51,578 bases of DNA from Nitrososphaerota archaeon (GCA_021163925.1 JAGGTD010000063.1:1-51578); one strand, 5' to 3'; positions 17,817-27,355 are shown, numbered from the stretch's first letter. A program made the numbers and translations. Notes: a model not told the origin generated them from the sequence alone.

Positions 17817-18692
17817 TCATGCCATAAAAAATTTCGTCGAAAACGCGCAGACCAAGGCACCGATTAACGGTATCGGGAGACCTGGGACTATCCTCCTCCT
17901 TTGGAGAAGCAAAAGGATGATTGTGTAGCCCGCCACGATCGCGACGGTCGCGGCCACCGCCGGCGTCTCCCCGAGATTCCAAAAGATGGCTGAGATGGTC
18001 AGAGAGTAGAAGAAGAGGTCTCCAAGCCCTATAACCAGATCGCCCACCTCGACCGCCAACCCCCTGAGTATCGGGGCGTCTTGCTTGGTTAGGTGGGAGA
18101 GGTGTCCCTTGTAGACTGCGAGGATGTCGTAGATCGAGATTGCGGCCACGAGGACTAGGAAGGTCCAATATGGTATGCTCATCCCTATAACCCCTCCAGC
18201 TCCAGAAGCGATATAAGATGCGGCGAAGGACATGGAGATCTCCCCTTCTCTAAATATTAGAAGATATGTTATTATCGTCGCGGTGGCCGATGCTAGGGGT
18301 ATCCAGAGGTTGAAGATCCATGGATTTAGGGTTAGGGATAGGTTTAGGAGGTGGAGGGTTGTTATGCTGAATGAGACGAGCCAAGCGAGGCATGCCACCA
18401 AAATCCTCAAAATTCTAGGCTTCCTGCTCGCGATATAGAGTATGATTATGCTTGATACGGCTATCAACCCAATCACTATCAAGGTGTTTAGGTATGGCGC
18501 CGGGTTCGAGAGAGCTTGAGTGGGTGGAGCCGTTGGAGAAGGCTCTTCAACCGGAGTTATGATCGGCTTTGGAAAGACTATCCCTGCGCGTCCGGTGAGG
18601 AGCACGCAGATCCAAGTCATGATGATCGACAGGGCGACTGGGAGATAGGTTCTCGGAGTTATCCTCAACCTCCTAGCATCTTCCTCGCCCAT
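17817..18692 (-). CDS. Presenilin/signal-peptide-peptidase-like intramembrane aspartyl protease (A22-like)
   Basis: Multi-TM; SIYDILAVYKGHL (YD motif), VIGLGDLFFYS (GLGD motif), PGLPIPL in place of PAL. Confidence 0.8.
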   Translation of the reverse strand: MGEEDARRLRITPRTYLPVALSIIMTWICVLLTGRAGIVFPKPIITPVEEPSPTAPPTQALSNPAPYLNTLIVIGLIAVSSIIILYIASRKPRILRILVACLAWLVSFSITTLHLLNLSLTLNPWIFNLWIPLASATATIITYLLIFREGEISMSFAASYIASGAGGVIGMSIPYWTFLVLVAAISIYDILAVYKGHLSHLTKQDAPILRGLAVEVGDLVIGLGDLFFYSLTISAIFWNLGETPAVAATVAIVAGYTIILLLLQRRRIVPGLPIPLIGALVCAFSTKFFMA

Positions 18693-18803
18693 ATCCTATC
18701 TTCTCCTCAAAAACCCTCCTTCATCTATAATAGATTTTCGAGCCAAGGTCTTCGATTAAGATCAATATAAGAGTTCGCCCCTGAATTTTCGGTGGATTGA
18801 TGG

Positions 18804-19184
18804 TTGAAGTATAGGTTGATGGATCTCCTCGCATGCCCCATGTGTAAACACTTCCCATTGAAGCTCATAGTATTCGAGGAGACTGAGATAGAAAAACCTC
18901 AAAGGATCAGAAAATGCGAGCTATACTGTGGCTATCATCAAGCGATGGTCAAGGATCTCTCGGAATTAAGCTGTGAGGATTGCTGGAGCAGGGAGATAGT
19001 GAGCGGGATACTGATCTGCGAGGAGTGTGGGAGATGGTATCCTATCGAGGAGGAGATTCCGAGGATGCTTCCAGACGACCTAAGGGATAGAAACAAGGAC
19101 CTAAGCTTTCTCTCGAGGTGGAGATCGAGGATACCTGAGAAGATTTTACGTGAGGGAAAGCCTTTCAACCTTGGAAATCCATAG
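18804..19184 (+). CDS. Trm112-like zinc-binding protein
   Basis: MDLLACPMCKHFPLKL...GILICEECGRWYPIEEEIPRMLPDDLR; TTG start. Confidence 0.75.
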   Translation: MKYRLMDLLACPMCKHFPLKLIVFEETEIEKPQRIRKCELYCGYHQAMVKDLSELSCEDCWSREIVSGILICEECGRWYPIEEEIPRMLPDDLRDRNKDLSFLSRWRSRIPEKILREGKPFNLGNP

Positions 19185-19239
19185 AGAAAAAGTTTTTTAC
19201 GTTGAGGAGACCTTACCTCTCCATGCGAGGTGGACTTGG

Positions 19240-19545
19240 ATGAGCGCTCCATCCTCTGAAGACGCGGTTGTCTTGGTGGGCAGGAAGCCGACGATGAACT
19301 ACGTTCTCGCCACGACCATGCCTCTCACCGAGGGCAAGAGGGTCGTCCTGAAGGCTCGTGGAAGGGCTATAAGCAAGGCCGTCGATGTCGCCGAGGTCGT
19401 TAGGAGGAGATTCATCAAGGACGCGGTTATCGAGAGCGTGAATATTGGGACTGAGGAGGGCAGGGTTGGACAGGATGGGAGGCCGCGGAACGTCAGCACC
19501 ATAGAGATAACGATTGCCCCGAAGAAGTCTTCGAAGAAGAAGTAA
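19240..19545 (+). CDS. albA: Chromatin protein Alba
   Basis: VLVGRKPTMNYVLATTMPLTEGKRVVLKARGRAISKAVDVAEVVRRRF; start trimmed to MSAPSSED. Confidence 0.95.
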   Translation: MSAPSSEDAVVLVGRKPTMNYVLATTMPLTEGKRVVLKARGRAISKAVDVAEVVRRRFIKDAVIESVNIGTEEGRVGQDGRPRNVSTIEITIAPKKSSKKK

Positions 19546-19606
19546 ACCACCTCCACTCCTATTTTATCTATAGCTTATATCCCAAGAGATCTCTCAGATC
19601 TTTGGG

Positions 19607-20467
19607 ATGATCAAGATCGTCGACGAGGATTTCGTGAAGAACTGTATCAGGCCTAGGAGAGTGGATTCGCATAAGGGGGAGAATGGTAGGGTGATGGTGG
19701 TTGGAGGGAGCTGGCTATATCATGGAGCGCCATTCCTCTCAGCCATGGCCTCGCTGAGGTGCGGGGTCGACCTAGCATATATCGCAGCTCCAGAGAAGAT
19801 AGCCACAGCTATCAGAGCCCTCTCACCAAACATAATCCTCCTGCCATTATCGGATCTAAAGCTCACGAGAGGTGTGGCCAAAAGAGTCTTGAAGATCCTC
19901 CCGGAGATAGACTCCCTGGTCATAGGCCCTGGACTGGCCTCGGGCGGGGAGGCTGGGATAGAGCTTGTAGTCAAGGAGGCCATCACGCTCAAGAAGGGAG
20001 TTGTCCTCGATGCAACCGCCCTATACCCAGAGATCCTTGAAAGAGTCTCGGGTGGAAGAGTTGTCTTAACACCTCATGCTGGAGAGTTTAGGAGAGTCTT
20101 TGGTAGAGATGTTCCGAGCGAATTGGATGAGAGGGTTAAGCTTGTTAAGGAGGAGGCTGAGAGGAATAAGGTGACCATACTCTTGAAAGGTAGATTCGAC
20201 GTGATATCGGATGGGGTTGAGGTTATGGTTAATGAGACCGGGACGCCCGCCATGACCGTCGGCGGGACAGGAGATGTATTAACCGGAGTGATCGCCGCCC
20301 TCCTAGCATGGGGAAACGATCCATTCAAGGCGGCCGCATCCGCTGCTTGGATAAATGGTAAGGCCGGTGAACTCGCCTCCTCTAAATTTGGATTACATAT
20401 ATTGGCGACCGATGTGATAGATGCTCTGCCCGAGGTCTTGAGGAGGTTTGATAGAGTTGTTGAGTGA
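19607..20467 (+). CDS. nnrD: ADP-dependent NAD(P)H-hydrate dehydratase (stand-alone)
   Basis: VVGGSWLYHGAPFLSAMASLRCG and VGGTGDVLTGVIAALLAWG. Confidence 0.9.
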   Translation: MIKIVDEDFVKNCIRPRRVDSHKGENGRVMVVGGSWLYHGAPFLSAMASLRCGVDLAYIAAPEKIATAIRALSPNIILLPLSDLKLTRGVAKRVLKILPEIDSLVIGPGLASGGEAGIELVVKEAITLKKGVVLDATALYPEILERVSGGRVVLTPHAGEFRRVFGRDVPSELDERVKLVKEEAERNKVTILLKGRFDVISDGVEVMVNETGTPAMTVGGTGDVLTGVIAALLAWGNDPFKAAASAAWINGKAGELASSKFGLHILATDVIDALPEVLRRFDRVVE

Positions 20468-21185
20468 GCTTAGGATTTTAGACGCCGTGAGGATATCCTT
20501 GATCTCGGCGACCATGCTCTACGCATCTTACAGCGACTGGGTTTCGAGGGAGGTTGACGATAAGGTTTGGATAATATCGGGGATAATTGGGGGAGCTTTA
20601 ACGGCATTAGACCTGCTCTTAACCTGGAGCCTTAGATATCTAATCCTCGCCCTAATCTCGATAGGACTTGGATGCGGCCTCGCCTATGCATTCTACTACT
20701 TTGGATTCTATGGTGGGGCGGATGCGAAGGCTGTCATGGTGATCTCTATAGGGCTTCCACTCTATTATCCCAGGATGATGCTCCATCCATTCACGGGCTT
20801 GGCCTCCCTCTCAAATGGATTATTGATCTCGCTGATAATGCCGGTCTCCATGCTGATCATAAATCTATCCGCTATTCTGAGAGGTGAAGACGTCTTTGAG
20901 GGATTTGAGCATGAAAGCAGGATCAGAAAGCTCGCCGCACTCTTCTTTGGAATTAGGGTGAGGGACGCTAGGAGGAGAAAATTCTGGCTACCTCTTGAAG
21001 AGGAGAGGGATGGGAGGAGATACTTCAGCTTTAACATCCTAACCTTCGAGCTTGAGGAGCCGAAGAGAGATGATTGCTGGGTCACCCCCGGCCTCCCCCT
21101 ACTCCTCTTCATAACCGCTGGTCTGCTGATATTCATCTTTCTGGGGGATCTGATCTACGTAATCGCCTCGATCTTCATCCATTAA
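20448..21185 (+). CDS. A24-family (prepilin/preflagellin) peptidase
   Basis: YSDWVSREVDDKVW and FYGGADAKAV catalytic Asp motifs; multi-TM. Confidence 0.85.
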   Translation: MIELLSELRILDAVRISLISATMLYASYSDWVSREVDDKVWIISGIIGGALTALDLLLTWSLRYLILALISIGLGCGLAYAFYYFGFYGGADAKAVMVISIGLPLYYPRMMLHPFTGLASLSNGLLISLIMPVSMLIINLSAILRGEDVFEGFEHESRIRKLAALFFGIRVRDARRRKFWLPLEEERDGRRYFSFNILTFELEEPKRDDCWVTPGLPLLLFITAGLLIFIFLGDLIYVIASIFIH

Positions 21186-21286
21186 GATAAGGGTTCTCGG
21201 CGTATATCTCCGAATGATTCATGGATAAAGCCGTGAAGGGTTTTGGAGATAAAGCTCAAATGCTCTGAAACAATCTAGTTAGGTGG

Positions 21287-22078
21287 ATGAAGATCGTCAG
21301 GCTGAGGACGGGCGTCGAGGGAATCGACAAGCTCCTCGAGGGAGGGATACCTGAGGGATTCTTCGTGGCGGTCACGGGTGAGCCTGGATGCGGGAAGACA
21401 ATATTCTCGATCCACTTCATCTATCAAGGAGTTCTTGACGGAGATAAGTGCATCTATGTAACGACCGAGGAGAGCAGGGAATCTATCATCAGACAGGCTG
21501 CTCAATTCAACATGGACTTCGAGAAGGCGGTTGAGGAGAAGAGGCTCATAGTGATCGACGCCCTTATGGGTAGGGAGGATAGGTGGAGTCTCCAAAGCCT
21601 TGACATGGAGGCGCTCGTCGATAAGATAATCGAGGCCAAGAAGGAGCTCGGATATGGAAGGGCTAGGGTAGCTATAGACAGCCTATCTGCGTTCTGGCTG
21701 GACAAGCCCGCGATGGCGAGGAGATATAGTTACTTCATCAAGAAGGTCTTATCGAAGTGGAATTTCACGATAGTTGCCGTTAGCCAATATGCGATAACGA
21801 CCGCCGAGAGCTTCGGCTGGGGAGTCGAGCATATAGCGGATGGGATAATCAGGTTTAGGAGGATCCTGAGGGGTGGGGAGCTTAGGAGGTTCATCGTGAT
21901 CGAGAAGATGAGGCAGACAAACCACAGCAGATACCTCTACGAGATAGACATAAGGCCCGGGATAGGGATGACGATTATAGGCAGAGTCAGGAGGAGAGTT
22001 GAAGACTACAAGCTCCCATCCGAGGTCATGAGAAAGATCCTCGAAGCAAAGCTAAGATCCGAAGAAGAACTCCTATAA
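21287..22078 (+). CDS. KaiC-like RecA-superfamily ATPase
   Basis: GIDKLLEGGIPEGFFVAVTGEPGCGKTIFSIHFIYQGVLDGDKCIYVTTEE. Confidence 0.9.
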   Translation: MKIVRLRTGVEGIDKLLEGGIPEGFFVAVTGEPGCGKTIFSIHFIYQGVLDGDKCIYVTTEESRESIIRQAAQFNMDFEKAVEEKRLIVIDALMGREDRWSLQSLDMEALVDKIIEAKKELGYGRARVAIDSLSAFWLDKPAMARRYSYFIKKVLSKWNFTIVAVSQYAITTAESFGWGVEHIADGIIRFRRILRGGELRRFIVIEKMRQTNHSRYLYEIDIRPGIGMTIIGRVRRRVEDYKLPSEVMRKILEAKLRSEEELL

Positions 22079-22158
22079 ACCGAGTAAGCGAATAACATAA
22101 TATCCGCATATCCGTCCATCTAACAGATTTCAAGTGATGGCCAAAAGAAGAAGTTAAT

Positions 22159-22232
22159 GCTCCGGCCGGGATTTGAACCCGGGTCACGGGCTCGAGAGGC
22201 CCGCATACTTGACCGGACTATACTACCGGAGC
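22159..22232 (-). tRNA. tRNA-Glu (CTC)
   Basis: Minus strand GCTCCGGTAGTATAGTCCGG...CGGGC-CTCTCGA-GCCCG...CCGGAGC; all four stems pair; no intron, no encoded CCA. Confidence 0.95.
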
Positions 22233-22360
22233 GGCTTATTGGCTGGCGGTAGAAACAATGGCTTGGTTTTATGAATACTTTTCGCCGTGAAAGCTTGTTC
22301 TGGATGGAGTTTTAAACATTTTTAGAAGAATGGGCTCCGTTTTGGTCGGAGGGGTGTTCT

Positions 22361-23242
22361 GTGGATGAAGTCGATCTCGTGAGATCTCATTATGGGAGGC
22401 TTGAGGTTAGGGGTGAGATCGCCGAGTATTGTAGGGATAGGTGGGTTGCAGTCCACTGTGAGAGGCTTGATGATAGGGGTGTTAGGGTTATGGTGAGGTA
22501 TGGGCGTAGGTCGAGGAAGCCCTTAAAGATATGCTCTGAGGCCGATGTCCTGAGAATTCTCGAGGAGTTTAGGGATTTGAGGCCAAGATCATTTTATGCG
22601 ACCATTCACAGCTATTCTAAGTTGACGAGCTATGAGGACACATTGGATAGGGGGAACATAATATCATCTATGCCGACATGGGATATAGATTCTAAGGATG
22701 GGGATTGGAGGAAGGTGGTTGAGAAGGCGGAGGAGATAGTGGAGGTTTTGGAGAGATTTAGGGTTGTGGAGTCCGTCTTCTTTAAGTGGAGCGGTAGGGG
22801 AGCCCACATACACATCCATGGAGAGGCTTTCAGCCCAGAGATTAGGAGGAAGATAGATCCAATCGATATATCCTATTCGATAACCCAATACGTGATCAAT
22901 AGGTTGAGTCCATCGAGCGATGTGGTTGTCGAGAATAAGATAGATCTTCAGAGGGTTTTCACGGCCCCACTATCACTTCACAGAGTCCTCGATAGGGTTG
23001 CCGTCTGCCTAAAGCCTGAGAAGATAGGTGAGTTCGATATAAGCTGGACGGATCCGAGGTCTTTCAAACATGATTCAAGCTCTTGGAGGAGATATGTTGT
23101 TGGTGAGGGGGATGAGCTCGCTGAGAGGGCTTTCAGGGCGATAGGCCCATACATCGTTGGGAGGATTAGGCGGAGGAGGAAGCATAAGCCCCTAGATAAG
23201 CAGATCCTCGACATGTTTAAGAGATTTGAGTCAAGACCTTAA
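22361..23242 (+). CDS. Archaeo-eukaryotic primase (AEP)-superfamily protein
   Basis: DxD-like TWDIDSKD, sGxH-like KWSGRGAHIHIHGEAFS, and RVFTAPLSLHRVLDRVAVCL. Confidence 0.7.
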   Translation: MDEVDLVRSHYGRLEVRGEIAEYCRDRWVAVHCERLDDRGVRVMVRYGRRSRKPLKICSEADVLRILEEFRDLRPRSFYATIHSYSKLTSYEDTLDRGNIISSMPTWDIDSKDGDWRKVVEKAEEIVEVLERFRVVESVFFKWSGRGAHIHIHGEAFSPEIRRKIDPIDISYSITQYVINRLSPSSDVVVENKIDLQRVFTAPLSLHRVLDRVAVCLKPEKIGEFDISWTDPRSFKHDSSSWRRYVVGEGDELAERAFRAIGPYIVGRIRRRRKHKPLDKQILDMFKRFESRP

Positions 23243-24511
23243 CCTATTCACCTCATCCATCAAGGAGTCTAACCCATATTCCGATACATAGCCTGCGAGG
23301 TATCCGGCCGCTGTGAGGGCTCTGAATGGATCGACCCTATATGCTGTGAGGGCTATCGCAAGTCCTATGAGGGCGTTTAACCCCTCTTCATTTAGAGGTC
23401 TATTCACCCAGCTCAGCTTACATCTCGAACCATTTGACAGGAAATCGGTTCCCCCTCCATAGATGTAAACCACCTTGTCTAGGTCTGAGGCTTTCCTCGT
23501 CAATTCGTCGCAGACCTCTCCAGCAGGTTGATCGGCTCTCAATCCAAGCTTATCCTCAGCCTCCCTCCAATCGATTATCGCAGCCATGCGGATCTTCTCG
23601 TCGAGTAGGTTTAGGGAGATTATTGTGGATGCATCTCTACATGAACTCAAGAGGTCAGACCTCCCTCCAAGATATACTACCCTCCCCTCAGCATCTCCTC
23701 CAAACCTGTATCTGATGTTAAACATCTTGAGGATCTCGACGACATCATCCGAGACATCATCGAGCAAAGCAACCTCAAGCTCTTCTCTCATCATGTTTAA
23801 GGCGAGCCTAGCATCTCCAGGCCCCATGATTAGCTCTGCTTCAGGTGGGATTCCTATCGGGGCCACGACCACCTCTCCACAATAGTCTCCGGCGGCCGGC
23901 AATCCAAGCTTCGGCCTATGAAACGTTATCGTTAGGTTTGCGTCGACCGCCACGTCCTTGACCTCCCCGGTGTCTGGATTGACTCCAGATGGTATATCGA
24001 CGGCAACTCTCAATCCCTTCGCGGAGTTGATCAGGTTTATCATCGATCTCCAAGGCTCCCTTATCTCTCCCTTGATTCCTGTGCCGAAGATCGCGTCTAT
24101 GATCGCCTCAGCCTCCATAACATCTCCTCGAACATCTTCGAGATCCTTTAAGCTCTTCACGTTCTTGAACTCTATCGTCTCCCTCATCTTCATGATGATC
24201 TCGAAATTTCTCCTAGCCTCAGGGGTTCTAATCTTCTCTTGGTCGCCCAATAGGATTACTGTTACCTTTGCTCCGAGGCCTGCCATGTGTCTGGCCGCCG
24301 CGAACCCGTCTCCACCATTATTCCCCGTCCCGCATACGACCACTATCTTCTTTCCGGCCAGTCCTCCCAGCCATTGATAGACTGTTCTCGCAACATTTGA
24401 CCCCGCGTTCTCCATGAGGAGTATTCTATCTACTCCAAGCCACTCGGCGTTCTCATCTATCGCCCTCATCTCCGCTGAAGAGATCCCTCCCCAACTCTCC
24501 AATCTATTCAC
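23231..24511 (-). CDS. NAD(P)H-hydrate epimerase with C-terminal degenerate dehydratase-like domain
   Basis: N-terminal VCGTGNNGGDGFAAARHM and VDIPSGVNPDTG; C-terminal GLAIALTAYRVDPFRALTAAGYLAG resembles the NnrD end but lacks GTGD. Confidence 0.85.
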   Translation of the reverse strand: MNRLESWGGISSAEMRAIDENAEWLGVDRILLMENAGSNVARTVYQWLGGLAGKKIVVVCGTGNNGGDGFAAARHMAGLGAKVTVILLGDQEKIRTPEARRNFEIIMKMRETIEFKNVKSLKDLEDVRGDVMEAEAIIDAIFGTGIKGEIREPWRSMINLINSAKGLRVAVDIPSGVNPDTGEVKDVAVDANLTITFHRPKLGLPAAGDYCGEVVVAPIGIPPEAELIMGPGDARLALNMMREELEVALLDDVSDDVVEILKMFNIRYRFGGDAEGRVVYLGGRSDLLSSCRDASTIISLNLLDEKIRMAAIIDWREAEDKLGLRADQPAGEVCDELTRKASDLDKVVYIYGGGTDFLSNGSRCKLSWVNRPLNEEGLNALIGLAIALTAYRVDPFRALTAAGYLAGYVSEYGLDSLMDEVNRLRS

Positions 24512-24556
24512 CTAATCCTTAGATGGGTTTATGCAGGTTAAAAATATGTTGAGTTT

Positions 24557-25207
24557 TTAGGTCTCCGTCTCCTCCGGTATCGTGAAGAATGCCACGATCG
24601 AGAAGACGGTCGCCAGCAATCCTAGGATCACCGCTATCAACATGGGCCAAAGAATGCTCGTGAATAACATGAATACGTTTTTAGCCATCATACTCGGCAG
24701 AACTCCCTTGAGCGCCCCTGGGATTCTCATAGCTGTGAAGATCGTGACGGGTATCGCTATTACCGCCACTATTATGGTCGCTATCCTAAGCCATCCGCCA
24801 ACCTTAAACCACGTATTCTGAAATATCCCTGAAGCCCTGAAATGCGACGCTATCTCGGCTATCAAACTTGCTAATCCAACAGCGGCCGCGGCCACGCCTA
24901 TGGCGACGAAAATCCCGGCAAACGCGAGGATCTCTTTGAGAAATTCAGGTGGGGGGATCTCAGTCGGCTGCCGCATGACTCCTGGTATGATTCCCGGGAT
25001 TGCCGTAAATATTGCTCCAAGGGCGGCTATGTTCATGGCGAACGTGATTATCATCAATATTCCCGTCACGGTGAATAGTGTCTGCTTCGTATCTCTTCCC
25101 ATCATTATCCAAGCTATTGCGGTCAATATCAGGGCGGCCAGGTTGGCATATGGTATTAACGTGAGTATGTATCCGATTCCTCCAAGCCACTTATATGTTC
25201 TTCCCAT
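24557..25207 (-). CDS. DUF996-like multi-TM membrane protein
   Basis: GGIGYILTLIPY start and repeated hydrophobic segments. Confidence 0.6.
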   Translation of the reverse strand: MGRTYKWLGGIGYILTLIPYANLAALILTAIAWIMMGRDTKQTLFTVTGILMIITFAMNIAALGAIFTAIPGIIPGVMRQPTEIPPPEFLKEILAFAGIFVAIGVAAAAVGLASLIAEIASHFRASGIFQNTWFKVGGWLRIATIIVAVIAIPVTIFTAMRIPGALKGVLPSMMAKNVFMLFTSILWPMLIAVILGLLATVFSIVAFFTIPEETET

Positions 25208-25240
25208 GCTCGGTTAGAGGCTCTCCAGGATATAAATATC

Positions 25241-25903
25241 TTACCGGCTCTTATCGGCTTTCCTAGGCATCATGGAGTTTATCATGGATTTAACTGCCGC
25301 CATGAACCCAGATCTCTCGGCGGATCTCAAAACCTCCTCCCAATCCACCCTTAAGAGAAGTATCGTTATTATTATCATGGCCGCTAGGGCTATGAGCGTG
25401 GCCGTCAATCCTCCCTCCTGCCCTAGGAAAAGCCCGGCTAGATTGAAGTATAGTCTCCCACTATAGGCGACTATCCATGAGAGAATTATCTTCCCCAAGG
25501 CGTTCGCGAACATGAACTTCATCAAATCAAATCCAGTTAAGCCTATCGGTATGTAGATTATGTCGTCGGGGAGCGGGGTTAGGGCGAAGAGGAAGACCGC
25601 CAATGCGCCATATTTTCCAATGGCCCTACCAAGCGCAGTCATCTTCTTCCTCCTCTCCTCCCCTAATAGCCTTCGACCGAATCTCCCAAGCCCATAAGAC
25701 GTTAATTTTCCAACGGCTCCACCTATTCCTGCGAGTATTCCTAGGAGGAGGGGGTCGAGGGTCTTCGACATGAGGACTATCGGGATCAGGTATGGGACTG
25801 GGAGGAATGGTATAAGGCTTCCCAAAACCGATATCAGAAATGCTCCAACATAGCCATATGCTTGGAGGACTTCAAAGATCCCTTGATAGAGTCCTTCATT
25901 CAT
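25241..25903 (-). CDS. DedA/VTT-domain membrane protein
   Basis: LISVLGSLIPFLPVPYLIP, GAVGKLTSYGLGRFGRRLL and TPLPDDIIYIPIGL. Confidence 0.85.
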   Translation of the reverse strand: MNEGLYQGIFEVLQAYGYVGAFLISVLGSLIPFLPVPYLIPIVLMSKTLDPLLLGILAGIGGAVGKLTSYGLGRFGRRLLGEERRKKMTALGRAIGKYGALAVFLFALTPLPDDIIYIPIGLTGFDLMKFMFANALGKIILSWIVAYSGRLYFNLAGLFLGQEGGLTATLIALAAMIIITILLLRVDWEEVLRSAERSGFMAAVKSMINSMMPRKADKSR

Positions 25904-25937
25904 CGCCCACTAGCAGGTAGATGATGTAAACGATAAA

Positions 25938-26402
25938 TTAAGGTATTGCGGACGTCTTCGCGGCCCTCCTAACCTCCCTTAAAACGTCGTTGCCGAACCC
26001 ATGTTGTTTAAGTCCCTTAAGCATCGCGCTCAAATAATCTCTCGATGGGACTATCCAGCCTCTCCTCGGATTCACGGCGATATGGGTTATGGCCTTGACC
26101 TTGCCGATATCCTCGACGCTTATCTCGACGCTAATCCTCGCAGCCCTGCTCGGAAGCCCCTCAAATCTATCGAGCTTCTTAAGCTGCTCACTCGTTATCC
26201 TATAAGCCACCCCATGAACCCTTGACGACTCATCTTCAGCGAGGTTCGCCACACCGCCCCTCCAGCTCTTCGAGTATGCGTTGAAGACGAGCTTGAAACC
26301 CCTCAGCTCAGCTCTCCGAGCATCGAGCCACCGGCCAATACATTTCCTCATCAAGGACTTATTCAAGGACCACCCATAGGCGAAATACCAGACCTCCTCC
26401 AT
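25938..26402 (-). CDS. Gamma-glutamylcyclotransferase-like protein
   Basis: WYFAYGWSLNKSLM..., VHGVAYRITSEQLKKLDRFEG. Confidence 0.8.
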   Translation of the reverse strand: MEEVWYFAYGWSLNKSLMRKCIGRWLDARRAELRGFKLVFNAYSKSWRGGVANLAEDESSRVHGVAYRITSEQLKKLDRFEGLPSRAARISVEISVEDIGKVKAITHIAVNPRRGWIVPSRDYLSAMLKGLKQHGFGNDVLREVRRAAKTSAIP

Positions 26403-26571
26403 CTACGAGAATCTAAGCTCAGTCATCTAAATATGCGTTCTTAAGGAAGCCTCGTGGCGGAGAAAGAGGCGCTATCGCTCTGCTGATAAGCTCTTCCACC
26501 ATCGAGGCCCTTTCTCGCGGTAGAGTGGGTTGGTTGCCATGGTTTATATTTGAGCATATGCACGTTAATTC

Positions 26572-26838
26572 ATGAAACCGGCCGCTCAACCAACTCACTC
26601 TCAATGCATGAACTATAGGGATGGATTCTGCACACTCCATGGAATCCCGGTTCCGCCCGATGGGCCAGCATGCCCGAATTTCACGCCGAGAACGGCTTTT
26701 CCGGGAATGGCCCCACCCCAAACATATTCACCGCCAGTGCCTCAGCCCATTTCGATGGGAGCATGGATTGGTTGGAGGAGAGCTCTTAGGAGGATGCGGA
26801 GGATGCAGAGGCGGATGAGGCGTGGATGGAGATGGTGA
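26572..26838 (+). CDS. Small Cys-rich, Arg-tailed protein of unknown function
   Basis: CMNYRDGFCTLHGIPVPPDGPACPNF; Arg/Met-rich tail. Confidence 0.55.
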   Translation: MKPAAQPTHSQCMNYRDGFCTLHGIPVPPDGPACPNFTPRTAFPGMAPPQTYSPPVPQPISMGAWIGWRRALRRMRRMQRRMRRGWRW

Positions 26839-26938
26839 AGTTCTTCGCGTGAGTTCCATCCATGGGCACACGATGGATTTTCTAGCGTCAGATACCTAAA
26901 TATATCGGTTAAATCCACTTGAGGGAGGGTATATCGGC

Positions 26939-27355
26939 TTGAATCCAGTAAAGAGGCTTGAGATAGTTGACCCGGAGAGATGTGTTGGATGCCAGCTCTG
27001 TATGTATGCATGTGAGAGGAGGTTTGGAGACGCGGGCTTCGCGAGGTCCGCGATCCTAGTCAGGAGCGTTGGAGGAGTTGAGCGTGGATTCACCGTAATC
27101 GTCTGTAGAGCATGTCAAGACCCACCATGCGCAAAAGTCTGCCCAACCGGAGCACTAACTCCGAGAGATGGTGGAGGGGTAACTCTCAACCCATCGAAAT
27201 GTATCGGATGTGGATTCTGCGTTGAGTCATGCCCGATCGGCGCGATCTTCTGGAACTATGAAGTAAATAAGCCGATAATCTGCACCTATTGCGGATATTG
27301 CGTAGAATTCTGTCCTCATGGGGTTCTAAGGCTTGGAGAGGTGAAGGGCGAATGA
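26939..27355 (+). CDS. 4Fe-4S ferredoxin-type electron carrier
   Basis: Multiple CxxCxxCxxxCP motifs: CVGCQLCMYAC, CRACQDPPCAKVCP, CIGCGFCVESCP, CTYCGYCVEFCP. Confidence 0.9.
   Translation: MNPVKRLEIVDPERCVGCQLCMYACERRFGDAGFARSAILVRSVGGVERGFTVIVCRACQDPPCAKVCPTGALTPRDGGGVTLNPSKCIGCGFCVESCPIGAIFWNYEVNKPIICTYCGYCVEFCPHGVLRLGEVKGE

Noticed and set aside
17722-18168. 148-aa minus-strand ORF
   Set aside because: Out-of-frame overlap with the presenilin-like gene on the same strand; Arg/Gly-rich composition with no motif.
26419-26721. 100-aa minus-strand ORF
   Set aside because: Antisense to the Cys-rich small gene; only the last ~27 codons lie in intergenic DNA. No support.
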